Origin: Paenibacillus qinlingensis
GTDB taxonomy: Bacteria; Bacillota; Bacilli; Paenibacillales; NBRC-103111
Assembly: GCF_013204845.1 (NCBI RefSeq)
Contig: NZ_JABMKY010000020.1
Location: 1-64,000 of the forward strand
Length of the DNA: 64,000 nucleotides
Reading direction: 5' to 3'
Below are positions 18,213-26,222 of this stretch, piece by piece (within the stretch, counting starts at the first letter, position 1; each line of letters starts with the position of its first letter). The notes beneath the pieces were generated by a model. The model saw only the letters and a program-made list of their open reading frames with translations, was not told the origin of the DNA and ran no database searches. A program made the translations under genes and the position numbers.

Positions 18213-18404
18213 GGAGTAGGAGTAGGAGTAGGAGTAGGAGTAGGAGTAGGAGTAGGAGTAGGAGTAGGAGTAGGAGTAGGAGTAGGAGTAGGAGTAGGAG
18301 TAGGAGTAGGAGTAGGAGTAGGAGTAGGAGTAGAAGTAGAAGTAGAAGTAGAAGTAGAAGTAGAAGTAGAAGTAGAAGTAGAAGTAGAAGTAGAAGTAGA
18401 AGTA
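18213..18404 (+). repeat. Hexanucleotide tandem array: (GGAGTA)20 then (GAAGTA)12
   Basis: Positions 18213-18332 are 20 uninterrupted GGAGTA units; 18333-18404 are 12 uninterrupted GAAGTA units. The two blocks differ by one G-to-A change per unit and do not mix. The plus strand is free of C throughout. A frame through it (18180-18428) would encode (Gly-Val)20(Glu-Val)12, but it lacks a ribosome site and any domain, so I do not call a gene. Perfect arrays like this usually change length by slippage. Confidence 0.97.
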
Positions 18405-18465
18405 AGGTTGTTTGGATCTGAATTGTAATTTAAAGAGATGAAAATTTAGTAATTCCCCTATGTGC

Positions 18466-18662
18466 CAGATGAATAGATGGATTTTCTCCAGTTAAATAAT
18501 GGGATCTTTCGAGAAAAAGCAGAATAGATGGAAAACCTACAGTTAAAAGTAACCATTTCACCCGATCTGAACAAAAATAGTAGTTTTAACTACATGTTTT
18601 ACAGTTAAATGGAGTTTTCGATGAAATTCATCTGAAATAGCTGTATGTTTTCCAGTTATCGC
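18466..18662. repeat. Dispersed intergenic repeat, copy 2
   Basis: The intact sister of the repeat at 8866-9228. It contains ATAGATGGATTTTCTCCAGTT, GCAGAATAGATGGAAAACC, TACAGTTA, TTAACTACATG and TAGCTGTATGTTTTCCAGTT-type words on alternating strands. It serves as the empty site that defines the MITE insertion in copy 1. The rest of 18406-18785 shows nothing else I can support. Confidence 0.85.
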
Positions 18663-18785
18663 AAATTTGTAAGTAAAGTACACATCATAAATGGACTTAT
18701 CCATATCCTAGTCTCACCTCACCTCACCTTGCCATTCCTCTGGGCCATCATTTATCCTAAAGAGATACAAAGAGCGTAATAAAAA

Positions 18786-18838
18786 GCAAGGTTCGCAAGA
18801 ATGTCCCGTTTCGAGCCATGCTCGAGTGATTCTATAAT
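18786..18838 (+). promoter_or_regulatory. Promoter with shared upstream element, before the binding-protein gene
   Basis: TATAAT at 18833-18838 lies 47 bp before the start codon. AATGTCCCGT at 18800-18809 ends 23 bases before it. The 28-nt stretch 18786-18813 matches 24255-24282 at 23 of 28 positions, and the 23-base spacing to the -10 box is the same at both promoters. There is no good -35 box, which fits activation by a regulator, most likely the YesN-type protein encoded at 22578. Confidence 0.75.
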
Positions 18839-18884
18839 GAAAACGTATCCAGTTTGAATAATAGGTAACGAGGGGGAATTGGCC

Positions 18885-20597
18885 ATGAAGCAAGGGAGAA
18901 AATACGGGGCAGTTTCGATAGGCTCCATGATGTTATTATCAGTCATTGCAAGTGCATGCAGCAATTCGACGGACCAACCAGAGGCGTCCAAATCCGCAAC
19001 AGCAACGGCATCGGCTACTCCGGCGGCTGCTCAAACGGCAGCAGTGAAAGTAGACCCGTTGGGGAAATATGATCCGCCAATTGAAGTGACGACGGTACGA
19101 TCAGTGGACGCAACTTACAAATACGCAGCTGGCGATTCGATCGACAGCAATATTTGGACCAAAATTTTCGAGCAAGACTACGGGATTAAAGTGAAAAATT
19201 CGTGGACTGTTGATTCAACGCAGTACCGTCAGAAGCTGAATGTATCCATTGCATCGGGCGATATTCCGGATTTCCTTGAGGTGAATAAAGAGGAATTGAA
19301 GCGTTTGGCTGATGCAGGTCAATTAGAGGATTTAACGAAAGTATGGGAACAATATAGCTCTCCTCTTCTGAAAAGTATGCAGAATCAAGATGGCGGCATT
19401 GGACTTAAGGCGGCTACAATTGAAGGCAAATTGCTTGGCATTCCACACACGTTCAGTAACGGCGGTATTAGCACAGCAGAAATGATCTACGTGCGAACGG
19501 ATTGGTTGCAAAAGCTGAATTTGCCTGAACCCAAAACGATGGATGATGTGATCAAAATTGCAACGGCATTTGCCAAACAAGATCCGGACGGTAACGGGAA
19601 AGCAGATACGATCGGGCTTGCGGTAAATAAAGATTTCTGGGATTACGGACACGGTTCATTGCGTGGCTTCTTTAACGGCTATCATGGATATACCGATATT
19701 TTCATTAAGAACCCATCAGGTAAATTGGTCTACGGTTTTGTTCAAAAAGAACTAAAAGCGCCTTTAAAGAAGCTCCAAGAGCTCTATAAGGATGGCGTGC
19801 TTGATAAGGAATTCGGCGTGAAACCGCCAGCTAAAATCCAAGAAGATGTAGCAGCAGGACGTGTCGGGCTTGCCTACGGATTAGTGTCAGATGGCGGTTA
19901 TATCCAGAAGGAGAATCACACGAAGGATCCGAAAGCGCAATGGAAAGTGTTCCCAATTGTTTCTGCGGATAGCCAGCCAGCTGTACCGCAGCTTTACGAT
20001 ACTGCTGGTACATTTTATGTAGTGAAAAAAGGATCGAAGCATCCGGAAGCAGCTATTAAGTTAGCGAATATTTATATCAATCATTTTTACGAAAAATCGT
20101 ATGCACCGGATCCGAACCCATTCATTACGGATTCGAAAACGGGGATTATGGCAGCGAAATATGCGCCAGTTACGATGGATTCCATGAATACAAATTTAGA
20201 AGCTTTCCATCTCGTGACAGAAGCGCTTAAGACGGGAGATGGCAGTAAACTTGGATTCCCAGCGAGTATTCATTTTGAACGTATGACGAAGTTTAAAGCT
20301 GGTGATGACTCCATGTGGTTTAGCAATATCGTAATGGGCGAAGGCGGAAGCTTTAGTGTTATCGATCAATATAACAAAGCGAAGCTCGGACAATATAATC
20401 TGTTCCTAGCTCCAGCAACGCCGGCGATGTCCGAGAAACTACCGACGCTTAAGAAGAAAATCGCTGAAACGTATACCAAAATCATCATGGGTGATGCCTC
20501 CATCGATGAGTTCGACAAGTTCGCAGAAGAGTTCCAAAAGCTCGGCGGTGATAAAATCGAGCAAGAAGTAAACGATTGGTACGCGAAGAACAAATAA
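18885..20597 (+). CDS. ABC importer solute-binding lipoprotein
   Basis: ATG 18885 sits nine bases after GAGGGGG; a TTG two codons earlier is too close to the site. The 570-residue product begins with a lipoprotein signal and lipobox (SVIASAC, Cys ~25), then an Ala/Thr/Ser-rich linker, then an extracellular family-1 binding-protein fold (ASGDIPDFLEVN, ADAGQLEDLT, DWLQKLNLPEPKTMDDV, DPDGNGKADTIGL). It is the long LipO/YtcQ type, which captures oligosaccharides or glycosides at the membrane. Partner permeases are at 24372 and 25292, beyond the intervening two-component genes. A hairpin at 20613 follows. Confidence 0.93.
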   Translation: MKQGRKYGAVSIGSMMLLSVIASACSNSTDQPEASKSATATASATPAAAQTAAVKVDPLGKYDPPIEVTTVRSVDATYKYAAGDSIDSNIWTKIFEQDYGIKVKNSWTVDSTQYRQKLNVSIASGDIPDFLEVNKEELKRLADAGQLEDLTKVWEQYSSPLLKSMQNQDGGIGLKAATIEGKLLGIPHTFSNGGISTAEMIYVRTDWLQKLNLPEPKTMDDVIKIATAFAKQDPDGNGKADTIGLAVNKDFWDYGHGSLRGFFNGYHGYTDIFIKNPSGKLVYGFVQKELKAPLKKLQELYKDGVLDKEFGVKPPAKIQEDVAAGRVGLAYGLVSDGGYIQKENHTKDPKAQWKVFPIVSADSQPAVPQLYDTAGTFYVVKKGSKHPEAAIKLANIYINHFYEKSYAPDPNPFITDSKTGIMAAKYAPVTMDSMNTNLEAFHLVTEALKTGDGSKLGFPASIHFERMTKFKAGDDSMWFSNIVMGEGGSFSVIDQYNKAKLGQYNLFLAPATPAMSEKLPTLKKKIAETYTKIIMGDASIDEFDKFAEEFQKLGGDKIEQEVNDWYAKNK

Positions 20598-20612
20598 GTT
20601 GATGATGAGCTG

Positions 20613-20646
20613 CCCCGCTAGTAGAGGAATCTACTAACGGGGTATT
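20613..20646 (+). terminator. Hairpin between binding-protein and kinase genes
   Basis: CCCCG and CGGGG enclose a perfect AGTAGA/TCTACT stem, followed by TATTTT. Such a hairpin would allow a high level of binding protein and a lower level of the downstream kinase. Confidence 0.75.
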
Positions 20647-20765
20647 TTGCCATAGGATGGGACAATTTTATCTTACTTGCTTTTTATTATCTTATGGCGG
20701 TACTCATATATCCAAGGGGCTCAATCTTTTGTATAGTGAGAAAAAGGGCATTTGGGTGGGGAGTT

Positions 20766-22544
20766 ATGCGGATGGCAGGGCGACAGCGACGGTTCTCAAT
20801 ACTTGGCAAATTAATAGTGACTTTTCTCATCGTGCTTTCACCTATGTATGTGATTGGGACACAGATTAATGAATGGGGTGCAGGACTTGTCCGCAAGGAA
20901 ATTTCCAAATCACTCGAGTCGCAAATTCAGTTCTATCGCTCATCACTCGAGAATGAAATTGATAGAATGGGACGTATTCAACGGCAATACATGAATGATG
21001 AAGATTTGGAAGCGCTAAGTGTGACGGCCGATAGTTTGACGGAATATCAGAAGCTTGTTATTTTGAAAAGGTTTCAGCAACGCCTCGTCTTATTGAAGGA
21101 ATCGAGTATGTATATCGAGCGGGCAAGTGTGTACATCCCGCCTATTAATAAAATTATTTCATCTACGGCGTTAGCTGACGGCTTACCTCGGGAGCGGCTC
21201 GATCAATTGAAACGAGATACGTTCGCGCATAAAGGACTATTTTATCGCGATGGCGATCATCTTTACTTGCGTGAATATTACCCCAACAACCAGTTGGTGG
21301 AGGGGCGCGACCCGATATTTGTCCTGGAACTGGAGCTCTCCATGCCTGCTATGCAATCGTATTTAGCTCAGATTTCTAACTATGACCAAGGCGGCGCAGC
21401 GATCGTTAAAGGAGATTGGGATATCGTCCATACACAAAATAAAGAGGCGTACGCCCTGATTAGTCAGACCGTTCGGGGGCAAATGTCCGCGTTGCAGGAC
21501 AAGTCTGTACAGGTCGTTCAAGCAGCCAATGAGCTCATCAAAATCGGGAATCAACGTCTTCTTACAGTTACCACGTATTCACCGGCTTTGGATCTGACGT
21601 TGGTTGCATTCGTCCCGGAGAAGGCTGTTATGGGGCCACTGGATCATTATCAGGTTTATTTATATCTGATCTCCTTATGCGCGCTTATTGTCATTGTCTT
21701 GTTCTCGATCTATGTGTATCGCATCATTCATCGCCCGCTCAGCAGGCTTGTCCGAGCCTTCCGCAAAGTGGAATCCGGTGATCTGCAAGTCGAGCTAACG
21801 TATAAAAGCAGTGATGAGTTTCATTATTTGTATGCCCAATTCAATAATATGGTCGCGCATTTGAAGAAACTAATTTTCGAAATTTACGAGCAAAAAATCC
21901 GGACACAACAATCCGAACTGAAGCAGCTGCAGTCGCAGATCAATCCCCATTTTTTATATAACAGCTTCTACTTATTGTATCGTATGACGAAAGCGCAAGA
22001 TTTCGAGAACTCAACCCGATTTACCAAATATCTCGGCGATTATTTCCAGTATATGACCCGAAATGGCAGCGAGGAAGTCCCATTGGAGCGGGAGTTGAGC
22101 CATGTTCGCGCATTTGCGGAGATTCAAACCATCCGTTATATGAACCGGATTTCATTCGAAATGGAGGCTTTGCCAGAGGTATGCAAGCACATTGTTGTTC
22201 CACGGCTGATCCTACAACCAATTGTGGAGAATGCATATCATCATGGATTTGATCAGGACCATCATGAGCGTCATTTGCGAATTTCGACGACATGCCAGGA
22301 GGACGAAGAAGGTGAGATGCTCGTTATCATCCAAGTGGAGGACAATGGCAAGGGGATGACCGACGAGGAGCTGCGTAGTTTTCAAGCCAAAACGCAAGAT
22401 GGTCAAACGACGGAGGAAGTAACGGGGATGTTAAATGTGCACCGACGTTTGCAATTAAGGTTTGGCGAGAAGGCCGGCTTACGCATTGTGCAAAGGGATG
22501 AAGGTGGTCTGATGGTGTCGGTCGTCATTCCATTCGTCAGATAG
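20766..22544 (+). CDS. YesM-type sensor histidine kinase
   Basis: ATG 20766 follows GGGTGGGGAG and gives 592 residues. An N-terminal membrane segment (about 14-34), an extracellular sensor domain (to ~285), a second membrane segment (LYLISLCALIVIVLFSIYVY), a HAMP linker (RPLSRLVRAFRKVESGDL), the His_kinase domain with QINPHFLYNSF carrying the phospho-acceptor His, and a C-terminal ATPase domain (VENAYHHGF, DNGKGM) are all visible. Kinases of this class sense extracellular sugars, often through the neighbouring binding protein. It pairs with the regulator at 22578. Confidence 0.94.
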   Translation: MRMAGRQRRFSILGKLIVTFLIVLSPMYVIGTQINEWGAGLVRKEISKSLESQIQFYRSSLENEIDRMGRIQRQYMNDEDLEALSVTADSLTEYQKLVILKRFQQRLVLLKESSMYIERASVYIPPINKIISSTALADGLPRERLDQLKRDTFAHKGLFYRDGDHLYLREYYPNNQLVEGRDPIFVLELELSMPAMQSYLAQISNYDQGGAAIVKGDWDIVHTQNKEAYALISQTVRGQMSALQDKSVQVVQAANELIKIGNQRLLTVTTYSPALDLTLVAFVPEKAVMGPLDHYQVYLYLISLCALIVIVLFSIYVYRIIHRPLSRLVRAFRKVESGDLQVELTYKSSDEFHYLYAQFNNMVAHLKKLIFEIYEQKIRTQQSELKQLQSQINPHFLYNSFYLLYRMTKAQDFENSTRFTKYLGDYFQYMTRNGSEEVPLERELSHVRAFAEIQTIRYMNRISFEMEALPEVCKHIVVPRLILQPIVENAYHHGFDQDHHERHLRISTTCQEDEEGEMLVIIQVEDNGKGMTDEELRSFQAKTQDGQTTEEVTGMLNVHRRLQLRFGEKAGLRIVQRDEGGLMVSVVIPFVR

Positions 22545-22577
22545 AGGTAATCAATTTGCATAAAGGGACGTGATATC

Positions 22578-24248
22578 ATGCTGACTATGATGATTGTGGA
22601 TGACGAGCCACTGGCCGTTCACTATTTGACAGAGACTTTGCTGGAGCTTGAGGACATGGATTTCGAAATGGTGAAAGCCCACTCCGGCAAGGAAGCGATA
22701 GAGAAGATGGAAGCAGGCAAAGTGGACATTCTTCTCACGGATATTCGGATGCCGGGAATGAGTGGGATGGAGCTTGCCGATTATACCCGTAAAAGATGGC
22801 CGCGCTGCCGCATCATTTTCTTGACGGGCTTTGATGATTTTGCGTACGCGCAGACTGCGATTCGTAATGGGGGCATCGACTTCGTCCTCAAAACAGAAGG
22901 TGATGAGGCCATCATTCAAGCCGTGCAGAAGGCGACGCAGGATATTGCGCTCGAAATCAACCGCGAAGAGATTCTGAAGCGCTCCCGAGAGCAGCTGCAC
23001 GCCGCATTGCCAACGATTCGCCGCGATTACTTGAGGCAGCTCGTTCAAGGCGAGTCAGAATCGCTCGCCGTCAGGGCCAAGCGGTTCGAGGAGCTTGCGA
23101 TCGGGCTCCACGCAGGTAGTCCTGTGCTCCTCGTCATCGGGCGATTAGATGAATGGGGGTCCTTCGCTGCCCCCTCGGATCAATCGCTCCTATTCTATTC
23201 CGTTCATAACATAGCGGAAGAATATTTGAACGGCTCACTTAACATGATAGCGCTTCCCTATGATCGCAATCGATTTATTTGGCTCGTTCAACCAACCGAG
23301 CCTACCGAAGCCCATGAGGAGCAAGAACAAGCGATTCGCACGCTTTCCGGTGGCGTAGAGCTTGTTCAGGCGGCCTGTCGGCGGCATCTGAAGGTGCCGG
23401 TTTCCTTCTTGCTTGCTTCTAGTTTCTGCACCTGGGAAGCGTTGATGCAGCGGATTGAGGCCTTGAAGCTGCAGTTGGCCTATGGCATCGGGAAAGGCCA
23501 TGAGATGCTGCTCACTGAGCATCGCAGGGAAGATAAGGAAGAATTGCGTTCCAGTAAGCAGTTCTATGAAGAGCAGGATTTGCGTATTCATTTGCACAAA
23601 ATGGATCTGTTGGAGACCTATTTGGATAACGGTGAAAAAGAAGGGTGTGAGCACCTGTTCGGTGAGGTCGTTAAAGCGATCAAGTTGTTATCACACAACG
23701 ATTCGGGCGAAGCGCTCGCCTATGAGGCATTCTCGCATCTTGCTGCTTTTCTATTAACGTATATCAATAAGCGTCATTTGAAGGCGAAGCTGGGTGAATC
23801 GTTCCGGATCGAAGAGATTCTGAATCCTTTTCAGCATAACAGTACGGTTGGAGCCGTTCAATTTCTGGCGGGCATCGCGCTGTCGCTGGCGGACTATAAC
23901 GGGCTGAAAAAGGCGGAGAGAACGACGGATATGATCGGTCAGATTCATCATTATGTACATGCTTTTCTACAAGAGGAGCTCTCGTTAACGCGCCTAGCGG
24001 AACTGGTGTATTTGAGCCCGCCATACCTCTCTCGAATGTATAAACAAACAACAGGGCAAGGTCTGCTTGATTATATTACAGATGTCCGCATTCAGCGGGC
24101 GAAGACCCTATTAATGACAACAGAGCACAAAATCCATGAGATCGCAGCGTTGGTCGGATTGGAGTCTGCGGCTTATTTTACAAGACTATTTAAGAAGATC
24201 ACGGGTCTTACGCCACAGGTGTATCGCGACTCTCGATTAACTGGTTAA
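22578..24248 (+). CDS. YesN-type response regulator (receiver plus AraC domain)
   Basis: A 556-residue protein 33 bases after the kinase. Receiver domain at 1-120 with the acidic pocket (VDDEP) and phospho-acceptor D55 in LLTDIRMPG. A long middle region (130-440) is typical for this class. A C-terminal AraC DNA-binding domain covers ~450-553 (LTRLAELVYLSPPYLSRMYK; KIHEIAALVGLESAAYFTRL; ITGLTPQVYR). It probably activates the permease operon and the binding-protein gene through the shared elements at 18786 and 24255. Confidence 0.94.
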   Translation: MLTMMIVDDEPLAVHYLTETLLELEDMDFEMVKAHSGKEAIEKMEAGKVDILLTDIRMPGMSGMELADYTRKRWPRCRIIFLTGFDDFAYAQTAIRNGGIDFVLKTEGDEAIIQAVQKATQDIALEINREEILKRSREQLHAALPTIRRDYLRQLVQGESESLAVRAKRFEELAIGLHAGSPVLLVIGRLDEWGSFAAPSDQSLLFYSVHNIAEEYLNGSLNMIALPYDRNRFIWLVQPTEPTEAHEEQEQAIRTLSGGVELVQAACRRHLKVPVSFLLASSFCTWEALMQRIEALKLQLAYGIGKGHEMLLTEHRREDKEELRSSKQFYEEQDLRIHLHKMDLLETYLDNGEKEGCEHLFGEVVKAIKLLSHNDSGEALAYEAFSHLAAFLLTYINKRHLKAKLGESFRIEEILNPFQHNSTVGAVQFLAGIALSLADYNGLKKAERTTDMIGQIHHYVHAFLQEELSLTRLAELVYLSPPYLSRMYKQTTGQGLLDYITDVRIQRAKTLLMTTEHKIHEIAALVGLESAAYFTRLFKKITGLTPQVYRDSRLTG

Positions 24249-24254
24249 TATAAG

Positions 24255-24307
24255 GCAAGAGCCGCAATAATGTCCCGTATCGGTGGTATGTGCGTTAATT
24301 TTATAAT
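24255..24307 (+). promoter_or_regulatory. Promoter with shared upstream element, before the permease genes
   Basis: TATAAT at 24302-24307 with AATGTCCCGT at 24269-24278, exactly 23 bases apart, as in 18786-18838. It starts a second transcription unit inside the locus, 65 bp before the first permease. Confidence 0.75.
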
Positions 24308-24371
24308 AAAGACATGGAAGAGGTTGGCAATAATCCAGCTTCTTTTTTTTATCCGGTAAGGGGGAGAACAT

Positions 24372-25271
24372 GTGAACAGAATGAAATGGAAAGCGCAAAT
24401 GCCCCTGCATTTGATGCTCATTCCCGGATTGATTGCCATCTTAATTTTTCAGTATTATCCGATGGCCGGCATTGCCATTGCGTTCCAGAAGTACATACCG
24501 ACACAGGGGCTTTTTCATTCCAAATGGATCGGGCTGGATAACTTTCGATATGTGATGGAGTTGCCAGATTTCTACCGCGTGCTTTGGAATACGATCTATA
24601 TTGCTCTGATGAAAATTATTGTAGGTCTGATCGTGCCGATTGTTATTGCCATCTTGCTGAATGAGATTCGAAAGAATGCGGTGAAACGTATTATTCAGAC
24701 GCTGGTGTATCTGCCGCATTTCCTATCATGGGTCATTCTAAGCGGGATCCTGTTGGATGTTCTCTCGCCAAAAGAAGGAATCGTCAACGCAGGGATCCGT
24801 GCCTTGGGGATGCAATCGATTTTCTTCTTGGGAGACAATCATTGGTTTCCGTTCACATTGGTATTGACGAATGAGTGGAAGGAATTTGGTTTCAGTACAA
24901 TTGTGTATTTGGCAGCGATTTTGGGCATTAACCCAGCGCTGTATGAGGCGGCGACGATGGATGGTGCGAATCGGTGGAAGCAAACGCTGCACATTACGCT
25001 TCCTGGCATGACACCGATCATTGTCCTGCTGGCGACACTCAGTATCGGGAATGTACTGAACGCAGGGTTTGATCAAGTATTCAACTTGTACAGCCCTATC
25101 GTATATGAAAGTGGAGATATCATCGACACCTTCGTGTATCGGATTGGGATGATCGATGCGCAATATGGCGTGGCGACGGCAGTGGGACTCTTTAAGTCAC
25201 TCGTTTCACTTATCCTTATCGCACTTTCTTATACGATGGCGTATCGGTTTGCCAATTATCGCATTTTCTAA
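24372..25271 (+). CDS. ABC importer permease (LplB-like)
   Basis: A 299-residue membrane protein from GTG 24372 after AAGGGGGAG. Six hydrophobic segments are visible, the first at about 15-35. The ATPase-coupling EAA loop reads EAATMDGANRWKQTLHITLPGM. This type partners with a family-1 binding protein to import carbohydrates. No ATPase gene is present in the locus, so a shared MsmX-like ATPase is probably used. Confidence 0.94.
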   Translation: MNRMKWKAQMPLHLMLIPGLIAILIFQYYPMAGIAIAFQKYIPTQGLFHSKWIGLDNFRYVMELPDFYRVLWNTIYIALMKIIVGLIVPIVIAILLNEIRKNAVKRIIQTLVYLPHFLSWVILSGILLDVLSPKEGIVNAGIRALGMQSIFFLGDNHWFPFTLVLTNEWKEFGFSTIVYLAAILGINPALYEAATMDGANRWKQTLHITLPGMTPIIVLLATLSIGNVLNAGFDQVFNLYSPIVYESGDIIDTFVYRIGMIDAQYGVATAVGLFKSLVSLILIALSYTMAYRFANYRIF

Positions 25272-25291
25272 GGGGAAGGAGGAAATTCAAC

Positions 25292-26176
25292 ATGATGAAG
25301 ACAACGTCTTGGGCATACCGAGGGTTCACAATTGCGAATTATGTGTTTCTTATTAGTTTATCTGTCCTTTGTATCTTGCCATTAATACATTTGCTGGCGA
25401 TGTCGCTCAGCTCCAACAATGCCGTTGCCACAGGCTCAGTCACCTTCTGGCCGATCGAATTCACTTGGAAATCGTATCAATTCATCATGGATAAACCAGA
25501 GTTTATGGCCTCTTTCATCATTTCCATCAAAAGAGTCGTGTTAGGCGTCATCGTGAATATGGTGCTGACCATTCTAGTCGCCTATCCGCTGTCCAAGGAA
25601 GCAGGGAGCTTCAAGGGCAGAACAGTGTACGTATGGATATTCGTGTTCACCATGTTATTCAGCGGGGGGATTATCCCACTCTATATGACAATGCGGTCAC
25701 TCGGGTTGTTAGACACGATTTGGGCCTTAATTTTAACGCATGCTGTGCCAGTGTATAATGTCGTTATTTTGCTGAACTTTTTCCGAGCATTGCCCAAAGA
25801 ATTAGAAGAAGCAGCTCTCATGGATGGCGCAGGGCAGTGGCGCATCCTGTGGAACATTTACTTGCCTTTGTCTACGCCATCCTTGGCCACACTTACGCTA
25901 TTCGCGACAGTTTCCCATTGGAATTCATGGTTTGACGGCATTCTATTCATGAACACGCCATCCCATTATCCACTCCAAAGTTATTTGTATACAGTGGTTG
26001 TAGGTCTGGATACGCTGATCAAAAGCAACACGGATCTGGAGGTGCTGGCACTCATATCGGATCGTACCGCACGTGCCGCGCAAATCTTTCTTGGAGCGTT
26101 GCCGATTCTCGTCATTTACCCGTTTCTACAAAGGTATTTCACAAAAGGAATTATTCTTGGCAGTGTCAAGGAATAG
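25292..26176 (+). CDS. ABC importer permease (YtcP/MalG-like)
   Basis: A 294-residue membrane protein starting at ATG 25292 after AGGAGG, with a second in-frame ATG at 25295. It has six membrane segments, the EAA loop EEAALMDGAGQWRILWNIYLPL and the terminal KGIILGSVKE typical of this permease class. It lies 20 bases after its partner and forms a heterodimer with it. Confidence 0.94.
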   Translation: MMKTTSWAYRGFTIANYVFLISLSVLCILPLIHLLAMSLSSNNAVATGSVTFWPIEFTWKSYQFIMDKPEFMASFIISIKRVVLGVIVNMVLTILVAYPLSKEAGSFKGRTVYVWIFVFTMLFSGGIIPLYMTMRSLGLLDTIWALILTHAVPVYNVVILLNFFRALPKELEEAALMDGAGQWRILWNIYLPLSTPSLATLTLFATVSHWNSWFDGILFMNTPSHYPLQSYLYTVVVGLDTLIKSNTDLEVLALISDRTARAAQIFLGALPILVIYPFLQRYFTKGIILGSVKE

Positions 26177-26222
26177 TGGCAGGGCTGGTAATTGTATAAA
26201 TTGATTGTGAGGAGAGACAGAT

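Noticed and set aside
18213-18404. CRISPR array
   Set aside because: Units are 6 bp with no spacers; this is a simple tandem repeat. No cas genes are in the window.
18180-18428. Open frame coding (Gly-Val)20(Glu-Val)12
   Set aside because: A hexanucleotide array without stop codons gives such a frame by chance; there is no ribosome site, signal or domain.
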